From: Aquamicrobium defluvii
GTDB taxonomy: Bacteria; Pseudomonadota; Alphaproteobacteria; Rhizobiales; Rhizobiaceae
Assembly: GCF_004363725.1 (NCBI RefSeq)
Contig: NZ_SNZF01000028.1
Coordinates: forward strand, 1-50,163
DNA: 50,163 bases
Reading direction: 5' to 3'
This document shows positions 34,280 through 42,266 of the stretch, one piece after another (the first letter of the stretch is position 1; every line of letters starts with the position of its first letter). The notes under the pieces are model-generated. The model was not told where the DNA came from, made no database searches, and saw only the letters and a list, made by a program, of their open reading frames with translations. The position numbers and the translations under genes are program-made.

Positions 34280-34361
34280 TCGGGATTACTGCGTTGCTGT
34301 CACAGAAACCTCTTCCGCGAGCTGGCTGCCGGATATCCTCTCCACGCCGGACAAGCGCACA

Positions 34362-35543
34362 ATGACAGGCACGGCTGACGCCTGCGAGGCAGCACGCGTG
34401 CAATGGCTGCCGATGATTGCCGCCATCGCGGCGATCAGCGCCGTCGGCATCGCCATCGGGCTCGGCATGCCGCTTCTTTCCATCATTCTGGAAACGCGCG
34501 GTCATTCTGCCTCCATGATCGGGCTGAACACCGCGATAGCAGGAATTGCCTCCATCGCGGCCGCGCCGATGGCCACGCCGCTCGCCACGAGATTCGGCGT
34601 GGCATGGACCATGCTCGCCATGATCGTGACCGGAGCGCTGGCCTTCGTGGGATTCTACTTCGCTCCCGCTTTCTGGATGTGGTTTCCGCTGCGCGCCGCG
34701 CTGCATCTGTCACTGACGGTGCTCTTCATCCTTTCGGAATTCTGGATCAGCGCATCGGCCCCTCCGCATCGGCGCGGCCTGGTTCTGGGCATCTACGCCA
34801 CGGTGCTGTCGCTCGGGTTTGCGGCCGGCCCCTGGCTGTTCTCCAGGCTTGGAAGCTCCGGTTTCATGCCATTCGGCGTCACCGTCGCACTGGTCGCGCT
34901 GGCGGCCATCCCGATCATTGCCGCGCGCAAGGAAAGCCCCCCGATCCACACGGACGGAGAAACGAAAACCGGCTTCCTGCGCTATATCTGGCTGGTGCCG
35001 ACAGCCACCGCTGCCGTCCTCGTGTTCGGCGCGGTGGAGACCGGCGGTTTCGCGCTCTTCCCGGTCTATGGCAACAGGATCGGCTATTCCGAAGCGGATG
35101 CGGCGCTGCTCCTGACCATGATCGGCCTTGGCAACGTCATGATGCAAATTCCCATCGGCATGATCAGCGACAAGGTTTCCGACCGCCGCTATCTGCTGCT
35201 CCTTTGCGCAAGCGTCGGACTGGTCGGCACGGCCTTCATGCCGCTGTTCGCCCAGAACTGGCATCTGATGGCCGGCCTGCTGTTCCTGTGGGGCGGCGTG
35301 GTGGCGGCGCTCTACACTGTGGGGCTCGCCCATCTGGGCTCCCAGCTTTCAGGCCATGAGCTGGCCTCCGCCAACGCCGCATTCGTGCTGTGCTACGGCA
35401 TCGGCATGGTCATCGGCCCGCAGGCAGTCGGCATCGGCATGGACCTGTTCGGCCCGCCGGGCTTCGGCTGGTCGCTGGCCGTGTTCTTCGGCGGCTATAT
35501 GGTGCTCTCCATCGGCCGGCTGCTGATCCGCTCCACCCGCTGA
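34362..35543 (+). CDS. Major facilitator superfamily transporter
   Basis: A 393-aa inner-membrane protein with about 12 predicted transmembrane helices. The first half has the GLGMPLLSIILETRGHS region, and HRRGLVLGIYATVLSLGFAAGP resembles the motif-C/antiporter segment of drug and sugar exporters. The central loop is short. The substrate cannot be deduced. The ATG at 34362 was chosen because it precedes the first helix; its ribosome-binding site is weak. The gene lies 82 bases beyond the nudix gene in the same direction. Confidence 0.85.
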   Translation: MTGTADACEAARVQWLPMIAAIAAISAVGIAIGLGMPLLSIILETRGHSASMIGLNTAIAGIASIAAAPMATPLATRFGVAWTMLAMIVTGALAFVGFYFAPAFWMWFPLRAALHLSLTVLFILSEFWISASAPPHRRGLVLGIYATVLSLGFAAGPWLFSRLGSSGFMPFGVTVALVALAAIPIIAARKESPPIHTDGETKTGFLRYIWLVPTATAAVLVFGAVETGGFALFPVYGNRIGYSEADAALLLTMIGLGNVMMQIPIGMISDKVSDRRYLLLLCASVGLVGTAFMPLFAQNWHLMAGLLFLWGGVVAALYTVGLAHLGSQLSGHELASANAAFVLCYGIGMVIGPQAVGIGMDLFGPPGFGWSLAVFFGGYMVLSIGRLLIRSTR

Positions 35544-35924
35544 CCGATTCGGACATCGCGGCATGAGGCATGGCGTCAACGGATGCGGCGGCACCTTGCT
35601 GAGAAGTTCCCAGCACAAAACTGCCGGTGCATCGCGGGCGACATGACGCCCAATGATGGCCCGCCGGGGTTGCGTTCCGGCCGTTTTCCTATATAGACGC
35701 CCTCAATCTGCCGGTCCCGATTGGGGGCTGAACGGAGGGCCGTGGGTTTTTCGAAGCCTTCGACAGGAAGCCGAAAGCGCTTCTGCCTCCCGTGTCTCCG
35801 CTCTCGACCGTCTCGTTCATGCTCCTTTCTTCCTCGCCCCCTTACCGGGAAATCGGCGGGTCAAGAGAAGTTGCAGAGGCTTTAGCCGTCGGGAACCGGG
35901 AGAGAAACGAAGAAAGGCAAGACA
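35544..35924 (+). promoter_or_regulatory. Upstream region and leader of rpsF
   Basis: This 381-base stretch has no convincing gene. A good -10 box CTATAT lies at 35689-35694, but no good -35 is seen at 16-18 bases. The leader of about 220 bases that would follow is long, GC-rich and rich in short complementary runs. In many bacteria the rpsF leader carries an S6:S18-binding motif for feedback control. I could not confirm that motif here, though the CCGGGAAATCGGCGGG and CCGTCGGGAACCGGG blocks just before rpsF are candidates. Confidence 0.4.
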
Positions 35925-36377
35925 ATGGCTCTTTACGAACATGTGTTTCTTGCCCGGCAGGATCTGTCGCAGCAGCAGGTCGATGAGCTCGTTGAACGTT
36001 TCAAGGGCATCATCTCCGAAGGCGGCGGCTCGGTTGGCCGGGTCGAGAACTGGGGACTGAAGTCCCTCACCTACCGGATCAAGAAGAACCGGAAGGCTTA
36101 CTACACGCTGATGGACCTCACCTGCCCGCCCCCGGCTCTCAACGAGCTGGAGCGCCAGATGGGCCTGTCGGAAGACATCCTGCGCTTCATGACCATCAAG
36201 GTCGAGCAGCACGAGGAAGGCGCGTCGGCCATGATGCAGAAGCGCGAGGAGCGCTCCGAGCGTGGCAATTTCGGTGACCGTCCGCGCTTCGGCGACCGTG
36301 ATCGTGGCGATCGCGGTGGCGACCGCGACCGTGGTGATCGGGGCCCGCGCCGTCCGCGCGAAGGCGAAGGAGAGTAA
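35925..36377 (+). CDS. rpsF: 30S ribosomal protein S6
   Basis: A 150-aa small-subunit protein that binds 16S rRNA together with S18. The core (1-100) has MALYEHVFLARQDLS, GGGSVGRVENWGLKSLTY and ILRFMTIKVEQHE. The last 40 residues are a low-complexity tail of Arg, Asp and Gly (repeated GDRDRGDRG), typical of alphaproteobacterial S6 and probably disordered. rpsR follows after three bases. Confidence 0.98.
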   Translation: MALYEHVFLARQDLSQQQVDELVERFKGIISEGGGSVGRVENWGLKSLTYRIKKNRKAYYTLMDLTCPPPALNELERQMGLSEDILRFMTIKVEQHEEGASAMMQKREERSERGNFGDRPRFGDRDRGDRGGDRDRGDRGPRRPREGEGE

Positions 36378-36380
36378 TCG

Positions 36381-36629
36381 ATGGTCGACATCAACCAGAT
36401 CCCGACCCGGCGCCCGTTCCATCGTCGCCGCAAGACCTGCCCGTTCTCCGGCGCCAACGCCCCGAAGATCGACTACAAGGACGTGCGTCTGCTGCAGCGC
36501 TACATTTCCGAGCGCGGCAAGATCGTGCCATCGCGCATCACCGCCGTCAGCCAGAAGAAGCAGCGCGAGCTCGCCAAGGCGATCAAGCGCGCCCGCTTCC
36601 TCGGCCTGCTGCCCTATCTGGTGCGCTAG
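36381..36629 (+). CDS. rpsR: 30S ribosomal protein S18
   Basis: An 82-aa basic protein that binds the platform of the small subunit with S6. It has the typical S18 sequence KIDYKDVRLLQRYISERGKI and PSRITAVSQKKQRELAKAIK, ending ARFLGLLPYLVR. It starts three bases after rpsF. In many Rhizobiales a DUF2232 membrane protein gene separates it from rplI; here a hairpin and a 215-bp gap follow instead. Confidence 0.98.
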   Translation: MVDINQIPTRRPFHRRRKTCPFSGANAPKIDYKDVRLLQRYISERGKIVPSRITAVSQKKQRELAKAIKRARFLGLLPYLVR

Positions 36630-36636
36630 AATTTCC

Positions 36637-36662
36637 GGAGCGGGCGGCTTGCCGTCCGCTCC
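36637..36662 (+). terminator. Strong hairpin after rpsR, possible terminator
   Basis: Bases 36637-36648 (GGAGCGGGCGGC) pair with 36651-36662 (GCCGTCCGCTCC) through 12 bp with one G-T wobble. It begins seven bases after the rpsR stop codon. There is no T-run, so it may attenuate or protect the rpsF-rpsR message rather than end it fully. Confidence 0.45.
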
Positions 36663-36784
36663 GCCCAGCCGTGACGGGCACGGTTGAGGATACATGCAAA
36701 TCCCGGGTTGGGGTCGCTTCATCGTCCCCTAACTGCCTCGGACGGGCAGGACAGCGAACAGGGCGCACCGCGCCATCGACCTTT

Positions 36785-36815
36785 CCTGACTGTCCCTTTC
36801 GCATTGGCCCTATAA
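36785..36815 (+). promoter_or_regulatory. Candidate promoter of rplI
   Basis: CCTGAC (36785-36790) and CTATAA (36810-36815) both match the rhizobial boxes well (5 of 6 each), but the spacer is 19 bases, longer than ideal. The site lies 30 bases before the rplI start. Confidence 0.35.
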
Positions 36816-36844
36816 GCCAACCCAAGGTCTGAAAGGACAAGAAC

Positions 36845-37429
36845 ATGGAAGTCATCCTTCTCGAACGCATCGCGCGCCTCGGCCAGATGGGCGACACCGT
36901 CAAGGTCAAGGACGGTTTCGCGCGCAATTTCCTGCTGCCCAAGGGCAAGGCGCTGCGCGCCAACGAAGCCAACAAGAAGAAGTTCGAAGGCCAGCGCGCC
37001 CAGCTCGAGGCCCGCAACCTCGAGCGCAAGTCCGAAGCCGAGGCCGTTGCCGAGAAGCTCGACGGCACCACCTTCATCGTCGTCCGTTCGGCGGGTGAAA
37101 CCGGCCAGCTCTACGGTTCGGTTTCGACCCGCGACATCGCCGACATTCTTTCGGAAGAAGGCTTCAGCGTGGCCCGCAACCAGGTCGAGCTCAACCACCC
37201 GATCAAGACCATCGGCCTCACCAACATCGCGATCGCGCTGCACCCCGAGGTGGAAGTCACGATCACGCTGAACATCGCCCGCTCGACCGATGAGGCCGAG
37301 CGTCAGGCCCGCGGCGAAATGCTCACCACCGCCGAGGCCATCTATGGCGAAGACATCAACGAGAACGCTCGCCCGGACAATTTCTTCGATCCCAATGCAG
37401 AGTTCGAAGAGGGCGAGGAAGAAGCGTAA
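36845..37429 (+). CDS. rplI: 50S ribosomal protein L9
   Basis: A 194-aa large-subunit protein. The N-terminal domain begins MEVILLERIARLGQMGD with VKVKDGFARNFLLPKGKAL, a long connecting helix follows, and the C-terminal domain has the ETGQLYGSVSTRDIAD segment. An acidic C-terminal extension (about 160-194) is usual in alphaproteobacteria. AAGGA lies seven bases before the ATG. A strong terminator follows. Confidence 0.98.
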   Translation: MEVILLERIARLGQMGDTVKVKDGFARNFLLPKGKALRANEANKKKFEGQRAQLEARNLERKSEAEAVAEKLDGTTFIVVRSAGETGQLYGSVSTRDIADILSEEGFSVARNQVELNHPIKTIGLTNIAIALHPEVEVTITLNIARSTDEAERQARGEMLTTAEAIYGEDINENARPDNFFDPNAEFEEGEEEA

Positions 37430-37460
37430 GTTTCGCGCTTCCCCTGCGTACTGGACCAAG

Positions 37461-37486
37461 AACCCGGGCTCTGCCCGGGTTTTTTT
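37461..37486 (+). terminator. Rho-independent terminator of rplI
   Basis: The stem ACCCGGGC (37462-37469)/GCCCGGGT (37473-37480) has a 3-base loop and is followed by T7. It begins 32 bases after the rplI stop codon. Confidence 0.92.
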
Positions 37487-37657
37487 ATGCCAGCATGGAA
37501 CTTTTCAAACGGGTCCCGTTTCTGCAAGATTGCACATCAGTGCTGTCCTGGACCGTTTCACCGTTCCACGTTAGCGATGAAGCCGTCCGACTCTTTGGCA
37601 GAGAGCGCCCCTGTGCCGTTTCCGGCACCCGGGAATTTGCGCAGGAAGAGGTTGGCG

Positions 37658-38968
37658 ATGAATATTTTGCTGCAACGGATTATCGATAAAGTCGTCCACA
37701 CCGGCAATTTGACGGTGACCGGACCAAATGGTGCCACACGCACTTTCGGTGACGGAACCGGCGACAGGGTTCATATCGTGATCCATACCAGACGGGCGGA
37801 GCGCGCCATCGCCCTGCATCCCTCGCTGGCCATTCCGGAAGCTTTCATGGAACAGGAGCTCGACTTCGCCGAAGGCGACGTTCTCGGCTTCCTGCATCTG
37901 GTCTACCGGAACATGGGCATTTCCTGGACCGACTCGAACTGGGGCAAGCTGCTCAATACGGCACGCCTCGCCTTCCGGCCGTTGCAGCAACTGAATACGC
38001 ACCGCCGCTCGAAGAAGAATGTCGAGCATCATTACGATCTGTCGGGCGAACTTTACAAACTCTTCCTCGACGACGACATGCAATATTCCTGCGCCTATTT
38101 CGAGCGGCCCGACATGACGCTGGATGAGGCTCAACTCGCCAAGAAGCGGCACATCGCCTCCAAGCTGCGCATCAAGCCCGGCCAGACCGTGCTCGACATC
38201 GGCTGCGGCTGGGGCGGAATGGGCCTCTACATCGCCCGCACCTTCGAGGCGGATGTGCTGGGCGTGACCCTTTCCAGCGAGCAGCATCAGGTGGCAACCG
38301 AGCGGGCGCAGGCCGAGGGCCTCGACCGGCATGTTCATTTCGAGATTCGCGATTATCGCGACCTGTCGGAACGCTTCGACCGCATCGTGTCGGTCGGCAT
38401 GTTCGAGCATGTCGGGATCAACCAGTACCAGACCTTCTTCGACAAATGCGCCACCCTGCTGAAACCCGACGGCGTGATGCTTCTGCACACCATCGGCCGC
38501 ACCGCACCGCCGACCACCACCAACGCCTTCATCCGCAAGCACATCTTCCCTGGCGGCTACATCCCCGCATTGTCCGAGATCATGCCGGCGATCGAGAAGT
38601 CGGGGCTTGCGATCACCGACATCGAAATCCTGCGGCTTCATTATGCGGACACGCTCAGGCACTGGCGCGAGCGGTTCCTTGCCAACCGCGACAAGGTTAA
38701 GGCGATCTACGACGAACGCTTCTGCCGCATGTGGGAGTTCTACCTGTCGGGCTCGGAAGCTTCGTTCCGCTGGCAGGACCTGGTCAATTTCCAGATCCAG
38801 CTCACCCGCGAGAACGACGCGCTGCCGATCACCCGCGACTACATCTCCAAATGCGAAAAAGCGCTGGAGATGCACGAAAGGGCGCATGGCAAGGAAGTGG
38901 CCGGGGACCGGCCGGAGCCAGTGAACGCGCCGCGGCCTCGCAACCGGAAAATCGCCGGGAAGCCGTGA
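37658..38968 (+). CDS. cfa: Cyclopropane-fatty-acyl-phospholipid synthase family protein
   Basis: A 436-aa SAM-dependent methyltransferase that should convert unsaturated acyl chains of membrane phospholipids to cyclopropane form. An N-terminal lipid-binding region (1-115) precedes NVEHHYDLSGELYKLFLD, the SAM-binding motif VLDIGCGWGGMG, then the catalytic-site segments VGMFEHVG and KHIFPGGYIP. The length exceeds the E. coli enzyme by about 55 residues, partly through a C-terminal basic tail. The ATG at 37658 (MNILLQRIIDKV) has AGGAAGAGG just upstream; the longer open frame has no family character. It stands alone after the rplI terminator. Confidence 0.92.
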   Translation: MNILLQRIIDKVVHTGNLTVTGPNGATRTFGDGTGDRVHIVIHTRRAERAIALHPSLAIPEAFMEQELDFAEGDVLGFLHLVYRNMGISWTDSNWGKLLNTARLAFRPLQQLNTHRRSKKNVEHHYDLSGELYKLFLDDDMQYSCAYFERPDMTLDEAQLAKKRHIASKLRIKPGQTVLDIGCGWGGMGLYIARTFEADVLGVTLSSEQHQVATERAQAEGLDRHVHFEIRDYRDLSERFDRIVSVGMFEHVGINQYQTFFDKCATLLKPDGVMLLHTIGRTAPPTTTNAFIRKHIFPGGYIPALSEIMPAIEKSGLAITDIEILRLHYADTLRHWRERFLANRDKVKAIYDERFCRMWEFYLSGSEASFRWQDLVNFQIQLTRENDALPITRDYISKCEKALEMHERAHGKEVAGDRPEPVNAPRPRNRKIAGKP

Positions 38969-39192
38969 GGCATGTGCATGCCGTTCGCTTCAGGACCGGG
39001 AATAGCAGGAAAGCTTAAATCGGCACGTCATTCCCGGACTAGAAATGAGCGAAGCGGATGGGGAGCGCCGGCAATCCATCTCACCACATCGGCGGACCGT
39101 TCGAGGGCTTCGGATCGCGCCATCGAAGATCGGGCTTGCCAACCTTCCTGCGCACGGTGAATAAGGCCCTTTCCCGCCCGCAGGAAACGGAA

Positions 39193-39516
39193 ATGGTCTA
39201 CCTGATCTACGCTGCCGCCGCGCTTGCCGAGATTGCCGGCTGCTTCGCCTTCTGGGCATGGTGGCGGCTCGGCAAATCGGCGCTGTGGCTGGTGCCGGGC
39301 GTGGCTTCGCTCATGCTGTTCGCATGGCTTCTGGCACAGGTGGACAGCGCCGCGGCCGGACGCACCTATGCCGCCTATGGCGGCATCTACATCGCCGCCT
39401 CTCTCTGCTGGCTATGGTTCGCGGAGGGCCTGCGCCCCGACAAGTGGGACATCGCCGGAGCCGTCGTCTGCGTTGCAGGCGCCTCGCTCATCCTGCTCGG
39501 ACCGCGCGGAGCCTGA
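39193..39516 (+). CDS. ynfA: YnfA family (UPF0060) small membrane protein
   Basis: A 107-aa inner-membrane protein with four transmembrane helices, related to the small multidrug resistance fold. It has the conserved AEIAGCFAFWAWWRLGKS and YAAYGGIYIAASLCWLW segments and ends LLGPRGA. The physiological role is unsettled. The ATG at 39193 has AGGAAAC upstream. The stop codon is two bases before the GTG of the next gene, suggesting coupling. The 224 bases upstream contain no recognised gene. Confidence 0.9.
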   Translation: MVYLIYAAAALAEIAGCFAFWAWWRLGKSALWLVPGVASLMLFAWLLAQVDSAAAGRTYAAYGGIYIAASLCWLWFAEGLRPDKWDIAGAVVCVAGASLILLGPRGA

Positions 39517-39518
39517 AG

Positions 39519-40490
39519 GTGCAATTGCCTCCGGCCTTGCGCGCAGCGGTCGACGCGCTGCTTGAGGACACGCCTGTCGCGGCGCTGAAGCAGGCCGCGC
39601 GGACGCTTTCGGAGCGCTACCGGGCGGAACTGCGCGACGGGCGCCTGCATATGTCGGAAGAACTGGCGGTGAAGGCCTATCTGGCCACGCGCCTTCCCGC
39701 CACCTTTGCAGCGGCACGCGCCAGCCTTGAGGCAGTCGCCGAGGCAAGGCCGGGCTGGTCGCCGCAGACGCTGCTCGATATCGGCGCGGGCCCCGGAACA
39801 TTATTGTGGGCGGCAGCCGATACCTGGCCGGACCTTGGCCATGCCACCCTTCTCGAAGCCAGCGTGCCGGCGCGCCATGCAGGCCAGCATCTTGCCGGCC
39901 ATCTCGCTCTCGAAAGCGACTGGATAGGCGGCGACGCGACGACGGACCTGCCCGGCCTGCCGCAGGCCGATCTCGTCACCTGCGCCTATGTGCTCGACGA
40001 ACTGGAGCCCGCCGCCCTTGCGGCGCTGGTCGACCGGCTCTGGGCACTGGCCGCCGACACGCTCCTGATCGTCGAGCCCGGCACGCCGGCCGGCTGGCGG
40101 CGCATCCTTGCCTGCCGCGCCCGACTGATCGAAGCCGGCGCGCATGTGCTGGCGCCCTGCCCTCATGCCGCGCCCTGCCCGCTCGCGGAGCCGGACTGGT
40201 GCCATTTCTCGCGCCGCCTCGCGCGTTCGCGCATCCATCGCCTCGTAAAGGATGCCGACGTGCCGTGGGAGGACGAGAAATTCGCCTACATTGCCGTATC
40301 GCGCAGATCGCCCGCAGATGAACGGCCGCAAATGCGTGTGCTCGCCCCGCCGAGAGGTGGCTCCGGCAAGGTGGAGCTGAAATTGTGCCACCCCGATGGC
40401 AGCGCCTGCGCACGGCTTTTCACCAGGCGCGACGGCGATATGTTCAAAAGGGCAAAACGCCTGGACTGGGGCGATGCCCTCGCCGAATAG
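39519..40490 (+). CDS. Rsm22-like small ribosomal subunit methyltransferase family protein
   Basis: A 323-aa protein of the Rsm22 family, first known from mitochondrial ribosomes and common in alphaproteobacteria. The SAM-binding motif LLDIGAGPGTLLWAA lies at about 87, with ADLVTCAYVLDEL and LLIVEPGTPAGW later. The cysteine cluster CPHAAPCPL plus CHF at about 210-231 resembles an Fe-S or zinc site. The start is GTG at 39519 with GGAG nine bases upstream; no in-frame ATG occurs before the family region. It is coupled to ynfA by a two-base gap. Confidence 0.85.
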   Translation: MQLPPALRAAVDALLEDTPVAALKQAARTLSERYRAELRDGRLHMSEELAVKAYLATRLPATFAAARASLEAVAEARPGWSPQTLLDIGAGPGTLLWAAADTWPDLGHATLLEASVPARHAGQHLAGHLALESDWIGGDATTDLPGLPQADLVTCAYVLDELEPAALAALVDRLWALAADTLLIVEPGTPAGWRRILACRARLIEAGAHVLAPCPHAAPCPLAEPDWCHFSRRLARSRIHRLVKDADVPWEDEKFAYIAVSRRSPADERPQMRVLAPPRGGSGKVELKLCHPDGSACARLFTRRDGDMFKRAKRLDWGDALAE

Positions 40491-40710
40491 CGCACGGCTT
40501 GTTCTTGATATGTTCAAGCGCCATTGCTAGGATTCGGCAGCGTTCCGGAGTCAACCTGATTCTGCCCGAAACCGGCCCTGCCCCGTCATACTTCTGTGGA
40601 TGGTGCGTATTGGCTGTGGATCATGTGCGCAGCAGGCAGATTGTGGGGAACAGATCGACTCAGGCGATCCTTCGTCTGCTAACCACAGGCATCGGCAACC
40701 CGAGGGAATC

Positions 40711-42201
40711 ATGGCAGAGGCAGCACGCAAACTGGCAACAGCGGAAACGCCGCTCTACCGCGAGGCGCCCAACAATATCGAGGCCGAGCAGGCGCTGCTG
40801 GGCGCCATGTTGGTCAACAACGATTCGTTCTACCGCGTCTCCGACTTCCTCAAGGCCACTCATTTCTACGAACCCCTGCACCGCAAGATCTTCGAGGTCG
40901 CCTCGGAGCTCATCCGCATGGGCAAGATGGCCAATCCGGTGACCATGAAGACCTTCCTGCCCGCCGAGGAGAAGGTAGGCGACATGACGGTGGTGCAGTA
41001 CCTCGCCCGGCTGGCGGCGGAGGCGGTCACCGTCATCAATGCCGCCGACTATGGCCGCGCCATCTACGACCTCGCCACGCGCCGGGCGCTGATCACGGTC
41101 GGCGAGGACATGGTCAACATCGCCTATGACGCGCCCGTCGACATGTCGCCGTCCGAGCAGATCGAGGATGCCGAGCGGCGGCTGTTCGAGCTGGCCGAGA
41201 CCGGCCGCTACGACGGCGGGTTCGAGAGCTTCTCCGACGCCATCAAGACCGCCGTGGACATGGCCAATGCCGCCTATATGCGCGACGGCGGCCTTTCAGG
41301 CATCGCCACCGGCCTGCGCGACCTCGACAAGCGAATGGGCGGCTTGCAGGCTTCCGACCTTATCGTGCTGGCGGGGCGTCCCGGCATGGGCAAGACCTCG
41401 CTCGCGACAAACATCGCCTTCAATATCGCTGAAGCCTATCAGCCGGCCCAGCAGGCGGACGGCTCGTTCAAGGCCGCGAATGGCGGCGTGGTCGGCTTCT
41501 TCTCGCTCGAAATGTCGTCGGAGCAGCTCGCCACCCGTATCATTTCCGAGCAGACGGAAATCTCCTCCTCCAAGATCCGGCGCGGCGAGATTTCGGAAAT
41601 GGACTTCGAGAAGCTGGTGGCCTGTTCGCAGACCATGCAGAAGATTCCGCTGTTCATCGACCAGACGGGCGGTATCTCCATCGCCCAGCTTGCGGCACGC
41701 GCCCGGCGGCTGAAGCGCCAGCGCGGCCTCGATGTCATCGTCATCGACTATATCCAGCTCATGCAGGGCTCTTCCGCAAAGGCCAGCCAGGGCCGCGTGC
41801 AGGAGGTGACCGAGATCACCACCGGCCTGAAGGCGCTGGCCAAGGAGCTCGGCGTGCCGATCATCGCGCTCTCCCAGCTCTCGCGTCAGGTGGAAAGCCG
41901 CGATGACAAGCGCCCGCAGCTTTCCGACCTGCGCGAGTCGGGCTCCATCGAGCAGGACGCCGACGTGGTGCTGTTCGTCTATCGCGAGGAATATTACCTC
42001 AAGAACAAGGAACCCAAGCTCGGCACCGAAGACCACATCAAGTGGGAAAACGATATGAACGAGGCGCGCGGCAAGGCCGAGGTGATCGTCGCCAAGCAGC
42101 GTCACGGCCCCACGGGCACCGTGCAGCTCGGCTTCCAGGGCGAGTTCACGCGCTTCTTCGACCTCGCCGAAGACAGCCACCTGCCGGAGAGGTTCGAGTA
42201 G
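40711..42201 (+). CDS. dnaB: Replicative DNA helicase DnaB
   Basis: A 496-aa hexameric 5'-to-3' helicase of the replication fork. The N-terminal DnaG-interacting domain (about 20-130) begins PNNIEAEQALLGAMLVNND. The RecA-like domain has Walker A AGRPGMGKTS (Lys228), FFSLEMSSEQL, Walker B VIVIDYIQLM, the SRQVESR arginine-finger segment and KQRHGPTG. A 30-residue insertion between Walker A and FFSLEM is common in alphaproteobacteria. The ATG at 40711 has GAGGG upstream. A weak promoter-like pair CTTGAT (40504-40509)/CTAGGA (40527-40532) lies in the 220-bp leader. No intein is present. Confidence 0.97.
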   Translation: MAEAARKLATAETPLYREAPNNIEAEQALLGAMLVNNDSFYRVSDFLKATHFYEPLHRKIFEVASELIRMGKMANPVTMKTFLPAEEKVGDMTVVQYLARLAAEAVTVINAADYGRAIYDLATRRALITVGEDMVNIAYDAPVDMSPSEQIEDAERRLFELAETGRYDGGFESFSDAIKTAVDMANAAYMRDGGLSGIATGLRDLDKRMGGLQASDLIVLAGRPGMGKTSLATNIAFNIAEAYQPAQQADGSFKAANGGVVGFFSLEMSSEQLATRIISEQTEISSSKIRRGEISEMDFEKLVACSQTMQKIPLFIDQTGGISIAQLAARARRLKRQRGLDVIVIDYIQLMQGSSAKASQGRVQEVTEITTGLKALAKELGVPIIALSQLSRQVESRDDKRPQLSDLRESGSIEQDADVVLFVYREEYYLKNKEPKLGTEDHIKWENDMNEARGKAEVIVAKQRHGPTGTVQLGFQGEFTRFFDLAEDSHLPERFE

Positions 42202-42266
42202 GGTTTTGGCACATTCCCTGAACTTTGATGGCGGGTGCCTCACGCTCCCCCATACGGGAGCATAGG

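Noticed and set aside
36241..36377. Tandem DNA repeat in the 3' end of rpsF
   Set aside because: The GATCGTGGCGACCG-like repetition simply encodes the Arg/Asp/Gly tail common in alphaproteobacterial S6; it needs no separate explanation.
38969..39192. Possible repeat element or short gene upstream of ynfA
   Set aside because: There are short similarities to dispersed repeats (GTCATTCCCGGAC), but no clear dyad structure or frame was found.
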